A program made the position numbers and the translations under genes. A DNA stretch of 64,000 nt from Plasmodium coatneyi (taxonomy: Eukaryota; Apicomplexa; Aconoidasida; Haemosporida; Plasmodiidae). The notes beneath the pieces are model-generated. The model was not told the DNA's origin. It was given only the letters and a program-made list of their open reading frames with translations, and made no database searches. Shown here in pieces: positions 42,691 to 55,713 of the stretch (positions are counted from its first letter, which is position 1; every line of letters begins with the position of its first letter). The DNA lies in contig NC_033567.1 in NCBI RefSeq assembly GCF_001680005.1, positions 930,001 to 994,000 on the forward strand. The letters are read 5' to 3'.

Positions 42691-45600
42691 CCATTTTGTA
42701 ATTTTTTTTTTTTTTTCTGCCATGTAGCTATTTCAGTCAATTTTTTTACATTTTCGCCCGAACGGGTAATACATTTTGATACCCTGTGTGCAGAGGAAAA
42801 AAAAAAAAAAAAAAAAAAATTACAAAATGGCTAGAAAATGCAAACAAGCATGGATCGGCACATAATCAGATCGATGCAGCGTTAAATTACACGAAGTAGG
42901 AACATTCGAATGGAACAATGGACCTGCAGGTTGATGGGACGCTCAAGAGAGACACCAACGCGGGTGAGTAAGAAACGAAGGAAAAAGGGATTGATCGACT
43001 CTTCCCAGGGTGCACATTCCTTAGTGTAATTTGAGGGACATACATATGTTCATATACACTTATGTACATGCTCCTTTGTGCGTGTGTGCGCGCACATATT
43101 CTCATGGGCACTCGTTTCCCCCGCATACATATCCCTAGCAAGGCCATGATTTATGCCATTATGGATAAGTAGCTAATCCTACTTTTTTCATTTCAAATGG
43201 CAAGTTGTGAAAAAATCTAATAAAACAATTTTTTTTTATTTGTATTACTAATCAGCCCCTACGACCCTGCGAATAACGCACCCCCAATTTGATTGCATAT
43301 CTATAAATTTGAAATTTGGTTATTGTTTTTTTAAAGGGCATGCATAAATATGTGTACACGCGCATATGTACACATTTTTGTACATACCTCATGGAGCTTA
43401 CACCCAGCATTTTCATTTAAGCATACGCATGCGTGTGCGCACATGTGTGTGTTTAATGTTTTTTTTTTTTTTTAATGTATTTGAATAAGCATTTGTTTTA
43501 TCCTTCCCCCCCCTAAATTTAAAACACAATTCAAATTTAAAATCGTTCATGCATTCGGCGTGCTGGCCGAGGCAGCAAACCGGAAAAGATACCCAACGTG
43601 TATGAGGTGAGCTCACCTATTTATACCCAAACGGATGGCGCTATAAGGTGTACATATGTCTGCGTTTGCTCATTTGGATGGAGTGCACCTTAGGTTGCCT
43701 TTCCTTTGTAGAATATACTTACCAATTTGTTGGAACATTCTTGAAATGTTTTAAAACAAATTTCTACAAGTGATCAAGTTGTTGCTACTCTAACAGTGCT
43801 TTAACCATTTTATTTGGATTTTTTCGAACAAAATAGGAACATAAATGGGCGCGTAAGTAAACACACTGTACATCTGTGCATGTACAGGTATACAATAGTA
43901 TTTTAGGAGAGGGAAACGTCCGTGTCCATCAAAATGTACCTGCGCATGGTAGGGAATATTCAACATGTTACACAAAACTAAAGTCTCCATTTTGTTACAT
44001 TTTTTTTACCTTACACTTTTAAAGATGAAAATGGCAGCATTTTTTTTTTTAAATGCATAACCCCCTACTGCGTAGGATCCCCCTTGGCAATTCTCTAACT
44101 TGACATACGCCGTGTTTTGCCTACAATTTTGCAGTGTTCACACGGGCGATTCAGCGTACGTCGTACGTAAATAAACGGGAAGGTTCGCACAATCTCAAAG
44201 TTCCATACATGCGCGTAGTACGCTCTTCATACATGAAAGTAAGTACATTTATGTATATATGTGCACGTATTTAGCGAGCATTTTTTTTTTTTTTTTTTGT
44301 ACTTGCTAAAAAAATGTGTGGAAAAATTTACAAGAAATAGAAGGCGCAAAAGATTTTCATTGCATAGTTTTTGTGGGGAAGCAGTTCCTTACAATGGCAT
44401 TTTTGCGTTTTTACCTCTCTGGAAATTAAAATTGACATTACGCACGCATACACTATGTGTATGCATATAATATATTACCCATAAACCATTTGCAAAAAGG
44501 AAAATTACCTATGCATAGATTTATGCCCGCGATGAATTACCCCCTTTTTCTTTCTTTCTTTTTTTTTTACTTTCCCACTTTTTTTAGTCTAATTTTTAAA
44601 AAGTTTTTTAAGCGCAATTTTTAACCTTTTGTCAATTTGATTACTGTTTGTCCGAACCAGCTGGCGCAGCGTTTAGTATTTGCGTGCGTGATGTGATGCC
44701 TTTGGAGGCACGCGCGCGAATGTCACGCACATATAATTATATTGCGCACATATTCGTACGTATGAAAACTTATGCGCACTCAAATATGTACATTTTTCCC
44801 CTTTTTTAAAAACGCGCAAATTCCAAGTGAGTGCGTACTTTTCCCTTTTAAAAATGTTAATGGCGCCCCCTCTGGATGGTAACGCAGTGTACGCTACTGT
44901 TAGCGAAAATTCGTACGTACTCGCGCACGTTCATACATAGCGTTGCAATATGCGCACATATACGCCATGTGTACAAACGCAATGCGCTTCTCTCATTCGT
45001 ACGCATTAACGCAAGCAGCCATTTTTCTGCCCCCTATGCGTATGCATTCCACACATTTTGAAAGAAGTATGAGCATTTTATTTTTACACATTTTTTATTT
45101 TTTTTTATTTTTCCATCCATTAGTGTACTGCAGCAATTCTTTCGAAAAATGTATCCGTAGAATTTTTTTTTTTTTTTTTCATGACATATACCCAACAGCA
45201 CGTGTAACACTGTAGATAGCGGAACACGTACGCGTCGCCTGCAGTGAGCACAAATCGAACAGTGAACAGAGAACATCCGGTAACTTTCGCCTTTTAAAAT
45301 GCCACAATGTGCCCCAACGGGTGTGCATGTCTGCATGTGTGTATGTCCGCACGTACGTATGCATGTATACTCACTGATACAAATGTACACACTTTCTAGC
45401 TTATGAAAACCAAGAGAGGAGACTGCACCTTTATTTTATTATTATTTTTTTTTTTTCTCCTCCCTTGCCACATCGCAAAGTTGTGCATTATTAAGTACAG
45501 GGGGGGAAAAAATGTGCAGCGGGTATACATGATTTTGTAAAAGGCCACTGCGGGCGGGTACGACAATTGTATGCGTACTTGCTGATTTACCGTGTGCACA

Positions 45601-45753
45601 CGCAAATATGTACGCGTGAATGCACGTTCAGTTCTGCAGGTCTATACGATAAAGGGAGTTTTCACCCCATTGACGCAGCTACCGTGACGATCTACCGCAT
45701 TAGCACTGCCTGCTTCACCCACCCGTAACTTTAAAATCATGAATTAATATAAA
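42691..45753. other. Intergenic region upstream of CCT
   Basis: About 3 kb with poly-A/T tracts (around 42,800-42,819, 43,458-43,474, 44,281-44,298 and 45,162-45,179) and many ACGTAC/GTACGT-type palindromes at 44,150-45,360. No coding exon is supported. Confidence 0.6.
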
Positions 45754-48700
45754 ATGATAATTAAGGTCAACTCGGCTCAAACTTTGGAGGTAAGACTGCA
45801 ACAGAAAAAAGGGAAGATCATCCCCCCCCGGGGTGTTCCCCATTTCTTTTGCACACGTGTAAGTAAACGCGCAAGTGGATATTTCCCACGTGACTTCACA
45901 TCCAACGTTTTTCCTTCGACGCAAAATGGGATGTCTTTTTCGGGAAAAAGGACAGGAAGAAAGAACTGCCTGGGGGGGCACCTCTGCACATGGCTACATG
46001 CGTACTCACCTACATGTGAACCCGTGTCAATGCACCAACTAAAGTACATTCACTTTCTTCCTTTCCCCAGAATGAAAATTCCAAGCAGGTTCAAAATGGA
46101 AATGTGTGCAAAAATGAAAAAAGTGTAAGAATATACGCCGATGGTTAGAAAAAAAAAACAGCAGTAAAGTGAATCACATTGTTCCAGAGTGATAGCGTTA
46201 TAGCATCACCCGGGATGGTGTGATATTGACAGGGTCAGGCCAACGAAGTGGGCTCCCCCACCCCCTACTCTGAGCTAAGCAGCCTGAAGGGGGGATCCCA
46301 AAATTCTAAATCCTAAACTTGAATCGTAAATCTGAAAACTAAACGATAAATTCAAACACGAAACCGAATTAACCCCTCCTTTTCTCTTAGGAATATACGA
46401 CCTCCTGCACTTAGGCCACATGCGGCAGTTAAAGCAAGCCAAGCAAATGGAAAAGGATGTAACGCTCATCGTAGGGGTTTGCAGTGATATAGACACGAGA
46501 AAATTTAAGGGACAAATTGTGCAAACGTTAGAAGAGAGAACGGAGACCCTGAAACATATTCGGTGGGTCGATGAAATAGTATCTCCTTGCCCGTGGGTGA
46601 TAACTCCCGAATTTATGGAAGAGCATAAAATTGACTTTGTCGCTCATGATGATATTCCTTATGCCAACAATCAAAAAAAGAAAAAAAAAAAAAAAAGGTA
46701 AATCGAACAGTATTGAAGAGCCTAATGATGATTTATACGCTTGGTTAAAAAGGGCAGGGAAGTTTAGAGCTACGAAACGGACAGAAGGAGTATCCACCAC
46801 AGATTTGATTGTAAGAATTTTAAAAAATTATGAAGATTATATTGAACGGTCTTTACAAAGAGGTATTCACCCAAACGAACTCAACATTGGCGTCACAAAG
46901 GCACAATCCATTAAAATGAAAAAAAATCTAATCAGGTGGGGAGAAAAAGTTACAGATGAATTGACTAAAGTCACCCTCACCGATAAGCCGCTTGGCACGG
47001 ATTTCGACCAGGGAATAGACATAATAAGAGACAAGGTGCATGGATTATTCAAACTGTGGAGACAACATTCGAAAAAACTTCTAAAAGATTTTGCAAAATC
47101 ATTTGATCCCATGTTTATAATTATCCGAAAGAAGAGTAAAAAGGACAACCTCTCGGCCATGTACTTATCCGACTCGAACTTTTTCTTAAGAACTGTGAAG
47201 GAGGATTTAAGAAAAAGAAAAAGTTTAAGTAACACTATAAACAACATAGATGAATATTACTACTCAGCTGATGAGGATGATGACAGTAGCAGGGTGACCA
47301 AACTTTTTGGTGTAATTAGCAAAGTTGCTAATGAGTCTTATAATAACGATATGGATAATTATGAAACGTGCTTTGAGTTGGAGGCTTGTTTGAAGGAACG
47401 GCGCAGGTGGGGAGGCCCCATCGGGAACAGCGCCAAAAGTAAACATACAAACAATGACAACGAAAAATTGGGCCCAGACGAACTGCTATCACTTTCCAGT
47501 GAAGGGCAAACGAAAAACGGCCCTCAATCGAGTCATTATAATGGAAGCCAAAATGAACAGTTAATAAAAGCGAGCAATGTAAACAGAAAGAGTGATTGCG
47601 ATTTGTACAATAAGACGACCTACCATGATATAATTGATGAAGAGGATCTCCCTATGGGGGCAAGGACCAACAAGTGCATACTGGAAAAAAATTCCAACGA
47701 GATGAGTTCCTGCAGAGAACACAAAAGTAGCAGTTTCGATAAGGACGAATATAACAGCTGCTCAGATTATCCCTATGGGGATGGGAAGTGTAGTAACATG
47801 AAAATAAAAAGGAGGAATAATTGCACTAAGAATAAATTATCAAATGTGGGAAAAATGGAAGATTCTGCAGAGGAAAGTCATTTTACCTGTAGCGAAGGAG
47901 GTAGTAGCCGCAGTGACAGCAGTAGTTATAGCAGCGCCTGTGGTGGAATGGGTCATACGCCAGAAAGCAGTGACGCATCGGAGTGTCCCAAAAGGGAGGA
48001 CAAACAGGGTGATGACGCACAGGGGGTGAACAAATCGAGTCAGGGAAAAACAGGCGAAACTGACCAAGTGAACAATGTGCCTAAGGGCACCCCAAAGGAA
48101 AAGAAAAAAATTGTAATTTATGCAGACGGAGTGTACGACATGCTCCACTTGGGGCATATGAAGCAACTGGAGCAAGCGAAGAAGATGTTCGAAAATACAG
48201 TCCTCATAGTAGGTGTGACTGGTGACAATGAGACGAAACTTTTCAAAGGACAGATTGTGCAAACATTGGAAGAAAGAACCGAAACGTTGAGGCATGTCAG
48301 ATGGGTTGATAAAATTGTATCTCCGTGTCCGTGGGTGATAACTCCCGAATTTATGGAAGAGCATAAAATTGACTTTGTCGCGCATGATGATATTCCTTAT
48401 GCTAATAATCAAAAAAAAAAAAAAAAAAAAAAAAGGTAAATCGAATAGTATTGAAGAGCCTAATAATGATGATATATATGCTTGGTTAAAAAGGGCTGGG
48501 AAGTTTAGAGCTACAAAACGGACAGAAGGAGTGTCCACAACTGATTTGATTGTAAGAATTTTAAAAAATTATGAAGATTATATTGAACGGTCTTTACAAA
48601 GGGGTATCCACCCGAATGAACTAAACATTGGCGTCACAAAAGCACAATCCATTAAAATGAAAAAAAATCTAATTAGGTGGGGAGAAAAAGTCACAGATGA

Positions 48701-48947
48701 ATTGACTAAAGTCACCCTGACCGATAAACCACTTGGTACCGACTTCGATCAGGGAATAGAAAACCTCCAAATAAAATTTAAAGAATTATTTAAAATATGG
48801 AAAAATGCATCTAACAAATTAATCAATGATTTTACAAGCAAACTTGACACAACGTCGTATTTGTCTTCCCTCCAAAACTTCGTCGACAATGAGTACGATT
48901 TTTACGACTCTGCTAGCAGCGTCTGCGAAGAAGAAACCAATAGTTGA
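45754..48947 (+). CDS. CCT: Choline-phosphate cytidylyltransferase with two catalytic domains (two apparent frameshifts)
   Basis: Rate-limiting Kennedy-pathway enzyme: CTP plus phosphocholine to CDP-choline for phosphatidylcholine. Exons 45754-45789, 46071-46143 and 46391-48947. Both halves carry the nucleotidyltransferase signatures: LLHLGHMRQ and MLHLGHMKQ (HxGH), WVDEIVSPCPW and WVDKIVSPCPW, and RTEGVSTTDLI. Each is followed by an amphipathic membrane-binding-like region; a Ser/Asn-rich linker joins them. The poly-Lys tract after DDIPYANNQ falls in the Plasmodium-specific Lys-rich loop of the domain. In both halves the A run there (46681-46696 and 48411-48434) has one A too many, so the literal frame stops at KKKR. 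Removing one A from each gives an 887-residue protein, close to the roughly 896 of P. falciparum. I call this one gene, broken only in the given sequence. Confidence 0.88.
46681..46696 (+). repeat. Coding poly(A) with frameshift, CCT domain 1
   Basis: A16 follows CAAAAAAAG. 15 A would continue into GGTAAATCG as Gly-Lys-Ser; 16 gives AGG TAA. Confidence 0.85.
48411..48434 (+). repeat. Coding poly(A) with frameshift, CCT domain 2
   Basis: A24 follows AATAATC. 23 A keeps the frame into GGTAAATCG; 24 gives AGG TAA, the same offset as in domain 1. Confidence 0.85.
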
Positions 48948-49407
48948 GGAGAAGGGGGGAGAGAGGAAACTCGTTTGCAAAATCGACCCGTTCGATAACA
49001 TATTTGGATGTTCCCACCTTTCCGCATATGCTGTCCCTTTATTTATAATAGTTTGAGCGGCTTTCAATTTTTTTTTTTTTTTTTTTTTTAACGATTAGTT
49101 TATTTTCGTGTCATATTTAATCCCCTTGGATAGCCCGTCGCCGCGGCAACACACTGCCAATTTGATGTTTGCCTTTTATTTTTATGTGTATAATTAGACC
49201 CCTCTCCTTTTTAAGCAAATAATACAAATCAGCATTGTGCATGTGTGTGTGCCCCCTTTTGTAGGCATAGCAGTGTACATATTTGCGCCATTCGAGCTGC
49301 TATACATTTGCGATGTTGTGCCATCCAATGCAACTTTATGCCGCCCAGTGTTTCACTATACCATCCAGTGTCACACTATTCCACCCCATCGTATGTATGC
49401 CCATTTT

Positions 49408-49438
<31 letters not shown>

Positions 49439-50294
49439 TCCCTTATAAAGAAAGCAAAATTAATCAATCCCATAAAACAAACCCGTGTTTACATATCATT
49501 TGACTCCTTCCAAAAAATCATTAAAATGACGAACCTATGATATATGTGCATCCGCATCGTGTGTGCAAGTATATGCACTTTTTTTTTTTTTTTTTCCAAC
49601 CCGCGCAACATAAATTGCAGAGTATTTAAATCTTTTAAATGTGCCCCCCGAAAAATGACAAGCTGAGGAGAATTCTCTGTTCACTTGTGGGACACGGGGG
49701 GGGGATTTGCAGAGCTATCCTCTGCTTTTTCATTTTAGTGAACAGAAGGGCGGTGTAGAAATAGGGGGAGCCCCACGTTGGGGGAGTTGCTCTTTAACTT
49801 TTCCTCTTCCGCGAATGCAATTTTTTTTTTGGCACTGCTGTTTGGGCAATTCACGGTGGGGGGGTGTATATACATGCGAAAGATCTTGTCTATTTCTACT
49901 TCTCGCTCTCCCTTTTCATGCCGAGTTGTACACTAATTCGTGCAGACGCATGGATAAGTTTCGAAGGGGCAGCATAAACTCAGGTGTTGTTCTTTTCCAC
50001 TTTGTACAGGTACACACTTCATCCAGCTGACGCGTGTCACAAAAAAGAAATTTCACTTTCACCGATTGCTGTTTATACACATGAAAAATGTCCACCCCTG
50101 TTCGAGTGGGCATAACAGCACGGGGCCCTTCTGACCCATTTGTCAATTTTGTTTCGTCCAAACCTTGAGAATTTTCTTCCTTAGCAACTTGGCGATTTGC
50201 TACTTAACACCTCGACGGTTTGCCTCTTTAATAGCTTCACAATTTGCTCCGTTGTCATTCTCCTTTTCCAGTGTCTGTACATTGTGGGCGCAAA
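48948..50294. other. Intergenic region
   Basis: Poly-T tracts at about 49,070-49,089, 49,417-49,436 and 49,579-49,596. No gene is seen. Confidence 0.6.
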
Positions 50295-52431
50295 ATGAAA
50301 GCCGTAGCGGTGATCACTGTAATCGCTTTGTTCTTCAGACAGAGCACTAAGGTGTCCGCCTTGAGAAATGTCAAGGGGGAATTAACTTGGTTAACCACTA
50401 CCCCCGATGAACGGATCTTAACTAACAAGATAGAAAATTACAAGAATGAGGTGGAAGCCCAGGTAGGGAAAACGCAGTGAGTCTCTACCCCGTGGTGTAT
50501 ACCCACTGAGGTTTACTTAAACAAGTTTTTGCTCTCTTTCCCATTGATATAACTACCTCAAAAAAAGTAATTGTGTGGTCCCCTCCAAACAGGTCCTGCA
50601 TTTGAAGCAAAATGACAAGCTCACGAATGAGGTGGATTATCAGCTAAACGAACTGATTGACGTGATGCGTCTCGTGGGAGATACTCAAGAACAGCAAAAA
50701 CGGGAACTGCACAACCTATCCACCTCATTGGAAGTAACGAAAGATGCATTGTTGAAAATGTTAAGTGAATACGAAAACAGAATCGACCAGTTGGAGTACA
50801 TCATTATGGACACCAAAAAATATGACCCATATAAGGAAAGGTTTAATTATCCTATTTCCAAGTATTGGCTCCAAGTGGACTTGCTTAACGTTAAGTCCCT
50901 ATGGAAGTATCAGAAAAGGAAACATTTCACTTCAATCGTACAGCCCATCGAAATGACAAACATTAAGTACCCTTCATCAATTCTGCTGCTAAGACATCAC
51001 ATAATTGTTGAGGGGTTCATTAATGTAGAGGTGCTCCAAAAGGCTTCCTCCCTCGAACCAAAAATAAATCAGTCCGCCTCTGGTATCGTTTTCGATTTTG
51101 TAGATTCTCACAATTTTAGGTTCGTCCAGTTATCCTTTTTGAATGACCAGGCTATTATCTCCGTGGAAGAGGTGAGCAGCTCCCTGCACAGCAAGTAAGT
51201 GCCACTCACGAGTAGGAATTGTTTATGGGGCATGGAACTGTTTGGCCCCCCTTTTGTGAGGAGTCCATTCTCCCTTCTATATATTCACATTAACCGTTTG
51301 GTAAATTCTTTCCTTTTTTCTGCATTGCGGCATCTTTGAAGAATAATTTCTAAGGGAGTCGAGGCCATCCGTAAGGACTTCAATACCCTGACGTGCGAAT
51401 TTGTATCCACCCAAATGAACGTCTTCTTAAACTACAAAAAGGTTATCGAGGTGGATTTCGCCGATAGAGGGATAAGCAGCAAAGGTGGGAACCGGTCGGT
51501 GGGTCTCTTCACCAAAAGCGGGACGGCAGAATTTAGAAACTTCCTCACGGGAACCCTCCAGTTCGAACATCTCCTAAACCATGCCCTGGTAATCCCAGAC
51601 AAGAAAGACATCTCCACAGGATCAGTAACAAATTCTTACCGCTTCTCCAAAAGGGAGAGTAAAGATGACCTCAGCGTGTACACCATACCTTATAGCAGTA
51701 AAGACTACTACGACAACAAGGAGGATGAAATAACCTATGACGTTTATCCTACCCCAGAATCGAATTCGCATTATGATGTAAACAGGTCGGGACATGCTAA
51801 GCAGATCATCACGCCTGGTGCTTCCCCCAACGAAGTGACGTACAACTCATGTGAAGAATACAAAGGAAAAAATTTTAGCCTAACCGACTGGATAAGCGAT
51901 AGTACAGACGCATCAAACAACTGGAAGTTGATATCCCAGTTTGGTATTCAAAGAATAATATTTCGCAACAACTACAAATCTGCACTGATCAACTCGGCAC
52001 TCATTTATAGAAGGAACTTTTGCAACTCGATCAGTATATCCTCCTACATTAAAGTAGAAAACGACACAGAAGCCGGACTCCTCTTCAGATATGACAACAG
52101 GGATAACATGTACACATTAACAATTTCAAGTACAAATAGGGAAGTTATTTTGAAGAGAAAAAAAAATAATATCGAATCTGTCATAAAAAGTGTCTACGTA
52201 AAAAGCATCAATTCGTTTCAAAGGCATCATTTGCTGGTCCGGGACACGGGAGAACGAGGCCACCTCAGTGTATCCCTCGATGGGGTCAAATTGTTTTCCC
52301 TACGCGGGGAGAATTATTTCAACTCTGGCAGAGTTGGCTTCTTTGTTGAGCACGGCCACGCCGCGTTCGACACGTTCATAGTTGAGCAGATCAGTGATGA
52401 CATGGAGAAAAATCACTCCAATTTTGAATAA
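50295..52431 (+). CDS. Secreted protein with coiled coil and LamG-like domains, 3 exons
   Basis: Exons 50295-50462, 50593-51194 and 51342-52431 join in phase to 619 residues. Signal peptide at 1-23 (MKAVAVITVIALFFRQSTKV). Residues 60-130 look like a coiled coil (DYQLNELIDVMRLVGDTQEQ, then SEYENRIDQLEYIIMD). Two beta-rich segments follow, with LamG/concanavalin-like traits: IVFDFVDSHNFRFVQLSFLND (near 240; F-D-x-x-N-F-x-x pattern) and a second ending GLLFRYDNRDNMYTLTISS and HLSVSLDGVKLFSLRGENYF. Such jelly-roll domains bind glycans or proteins outside the cell. No membrane anchor, so it is likely secreted or stored in an organelle. Conserved-looking but not recognised by name; the LamG assignment rests on pattern only. 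Convergent with the Sec20 gene, 300 bp apart. Confidence 0.75.
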
Positions 52432-52732
52432 GTAAATTTAAAAAAAGGAAAGGGGGGGGCATCCCAACACACTGGGTAGATTCTACTCACCCGTCATTCC
52501 TCCCACTAGCAGGCACGGGCGTGTCGTTCCCAATTCTGTGATTAACACGTATATTACACGGATACGGAGTGGGAGGTGCTTGTTTTGTTCCCATTTGGGG
52601 GGTGACTTCATCTTCATCCATTCCTTTGTCCATTTGTTGAGATTAACTCTCCCCACTTTGCATCTTCACTGACTGTTTCCATTTTGGCCTCCCTTTGGGA
52701 TCTTCATCCCCATTTACCCCCCTCCTATTAAT
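52432..52732. other. Short convergent intergenic region
   Basis: About 300 bases of pyrimidine-rich 3' flank between two stop codons. Nothing else is seen. Confidence 0.6.
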
Positions 52733-54534
52733 TCATAACTCCGTCGTAACTGGAATGGGCACAAGGGTTTTCCCCAAATCGTCTTCCCCACTTGCTCCCT
52801 TTTCCTCATTAGCCTTTTTAACAAAATGAAATATGCCTAGTGCGAATTTGACCAAGTAGAACATCAGGGAAAGCACCAACTTTATGGCCTGCAAACAAGG
52901 GAAGGATCATCATTCATTATTTTGTTGCTCTGCGTTCGGGGTTGTTACGCCACGTCCATCGTGGTAAACGCTCGGACGACCGCCGTCTATGTGAGCGTGT
53001 CACTCTTGTTACCGTTATGAGGGCCCAGATCACGCCCAGTCTGCGCAAGATAATATAGCAACACACACTCAGAAAGAAGAAAAAGGAATACCAAACATAT
53101 CTTGTGTCGTTTTGTGCCCTAACAAAGGGGGTGAATGTGATGCAAAGACAACGTGAAAAATGCGTCTACTGGATGGGGGAACAAATTGACATGTGCTGGT
53201 ATATTCGCCCAACGTGGAATTTATCCATGTGGCATTAAAAAATAATTGTTACTTTTTTTTTAAAGAAAATAACAACTCAGTGCTGGATTTTATCTTCGAC
53301 TCGAACACTGCCAAGGAGGGGTGGTAGGAAAAAAAAAAAAAAAAGAGACCACATGTGTAACGTTGTTTCAGCACCACGTGCATAAGTGTAACACCCCTTC
53401 GCACCTTTATCACAAATGTGAACCTTTGTATGCACTTTTCTTTTTCCCCCCCTGTCCTATCATTACTGTTAAATATTTGATCCTGCTTCCTCAATTTATG
53501 GGACGATTCGAGTAACTCTGACCTGACATTTTTCATTCTGTTAATTTCTTCAATCATCATTTGCTTTGTGTCTTTTAAATTTGCATCCGTTTGTTTTTTT
53601 TCTGGTGACTCTGAGAACGCCCCATGGTCGTCACTATAAGGGTGGAGGTGTGGGGGATAAATGAGGCAAGAAAACTCCTTTTGCAGTTACATACAGTTGG
53701 ATACGTACCATATGAGACACATGCTCATGGTAAGATCGAGTGGGAGGTGATTCATCCCTACGAAGAGATATGCACTGTACCTTTTACGCTTGGTTAGAAA
53801 TTCATTCATGCATAGGCGGTGGTAGTCCTTCCCTTTCTTGTTCCACCAGATGCTCAGCTTACTCTTGTACCTTGGGGAAGAGGGGGTGCGCATTATACAC
53901 AAATTGGGTAAGCATGGAGGAGTTAACCGATACATACGGCCCTTTCACAAAATAAAGGAAATAATTGCATCACTTCGACTTACCTTTCTACATTCCCCTG
54001 GTGGTACTCGAACTGCTGCTTGATCTCCTCCACGTCCTCATCGGACACCTCAGCGCAGAGGATCTTGTCCTTGCATTCCGCAGCTAGGCTGGAGTAGTGG
54101 ACAATTCTCTTCGCGACTTTTCCTCGGAACTGCAAACAATATGGGGGAAGCACGAATATAGCGTGGTGTATATGTACGCAGGGGAAGTGCAGACGGTGGT
54201 AGTCCACACGTAGGTGAAGTACAATGCTCCGCTGCGGTGTTCCAAAATTGGGCACTACCCCATTCGGTTAAAATATCCGGACGGCACCAACGAACGAAAC
54301 GCGCTTAGGTTACCCCCCCACAACCAACTGCGCTAAACCAGCACAGAGTGACATGCACTGAGGACGTACCAACAAAAAGGAGTCATGGCTATTCAGGTCA
54401 TCATCTTCCGATAAAAATAAATTCTTCAGACTATCGTCAATTAATTTCATGTGATTTATCATGGAGCTGATTTTGCCCAAGGTTTCTACATTTTCGTTTT
54501 TCTTCCCCAAGTTTGGTAAAAAAGGTTTTTTCAT
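52733..54534 (-). CDS. SEC20: Sec20-like Qb-SNARE, 7 exons
   Basis: Exons 54534-54370, 54129-53984, 53870-53781, 53633-53467, 53307-53253, 53118-53013 and 52888-52733 join in phase to 294 residues. The SNARE region (about 155-210) reads MMIEEINRMKNVRSELLESS, HKLRKQDQIFNMFESKI and KSSTELLFSL. It aligns with the Sec20/BNIP1 pattern of a Ser-Ser-x-x-hydrophobic centre followed by N/D-EEF-like spacing. A membrane segment follows (YVWYSFFFFLSVCCYIIL, 215-232), then Arg-Arg and a second hydrophobic stretch in the last exon (KLVLSLMFYLVKFALGIF). Sec20 is the ER SNARE for retrograde Golgi-to-ER vesicles, in a complex with Use1, Ufe1 and Sec22. The tail (GKTLVPIPVTTEL) lacks an HDEL-type signal. Another Qb-SNARE such as Bos1 is the alternative. 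Confidence 0.72.
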
Positions 54535-55713
54535 TTTTTCCTATTCGTAAAGGAATACTAAATAAAGGGGTGGAAGGTGGGGACAGCGCAAGGAAGTACT
54601 ACCTATACTATGGCCAGTACGACTTCGTATGCGGCTTTACCCAGCAGCAAAATTGCTTTTCCCCATTTTTGCTGCCTATTTGTAATTTATTACGAAATGT
54701 TCGGCTGGTCACTGGCCGCATGCCCATAAGGCGCATGTTGTCATCTGTGAATTCATACAATTATACAATTCAGTGTGGTCACTTAAAAGTGCTATTAGAG
54801 GGAGAACGTTGTTACGTTCATATGTCGTGCGGGGAACAAATTCGGTGAAACGGTTTGCAGACGCACTGTTCGGGCTTGCCTCTTTTTATCGCGGCATGTG
54901 CATTGTTCTTTTGGCGCAACTAATTTTGCTCGCCGGGAAACGGTGTTCTGCAGGGTTGCCTGCTTCTCCCCCTTTTTTTAATCAACGTTTAAATGTAAAG
55001 AAGCCTTTTACCGTTGAGTGGGTTTGAAAAAGGCGGTTTACCCCTATCAAAAAAAAAAAAAAAAGGAATAGCTCCATTACATTCCCTGGAGCGTTGATCC
55101 TGGGGGACACTTCTGCTTGACCACTACAAAACAGATCTGCCCTATGGTACACACAACAAATTGGCCTATTCAACAATTCACGTTCATCATTTAAAAAAAA
55201 TTTCGGATCGGTTAAAATGAGTTCAGTAAAGGGGGTTACAAAAACGATAAGGGGGAAACGCAAAACGTTTGCGCTTTGAGAGGTGCCACACCACAGGTAG
55301 TAGCAATCCTACTGGTGATGCCTCGAAAAGGTATCATCCGCACGGACCTACATGTGGTGGGTGCTCCTTTATGGGACATCAACATTTTTTTTAGCCACTC
55401 TGATCTATACCCATGGTCAATCTTAAAATGGAGAGGGGAGTTCAAATTGACGCGCAGATAAGGCCTAACTATGTAGTGACTTTCTCCCCGTGATGACACA
55501 AAAAAAAAAAAAAAAAAGAGGAAAAAAAAAAAAAAAACGGCTACAAAAGAACAAGGAATAACGAACACGTGGCAAATAACAAGGGGGGTATATTACAGTG
55601 GGTGCTATGCAAATTCTTCACTGGGAAACTTCCTCCGTTGTTGGTTCTTTTCACATGGGTTAGGCAAGCCCCGTGGGTACGTACCATCCCCGCACAAACA
55701 AAAACTGACACTA
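54535..55713. other. Intergenic region between two minus-strand genes
   Basis: 3' flank of EPL1 and promoter of the Sec20 gene. It holds paired A tracts (55,500-55,535). No gene is seen. Confidence 0.6.

Noticed and set aside
46697..46710. GGTAAAT after the CCT poly(A) as a splice donor explaining the stop
   Set aside because: Sequence immediately after it is conserved coding sequence in both halves (SNSIEEP), so no intron can begin there.
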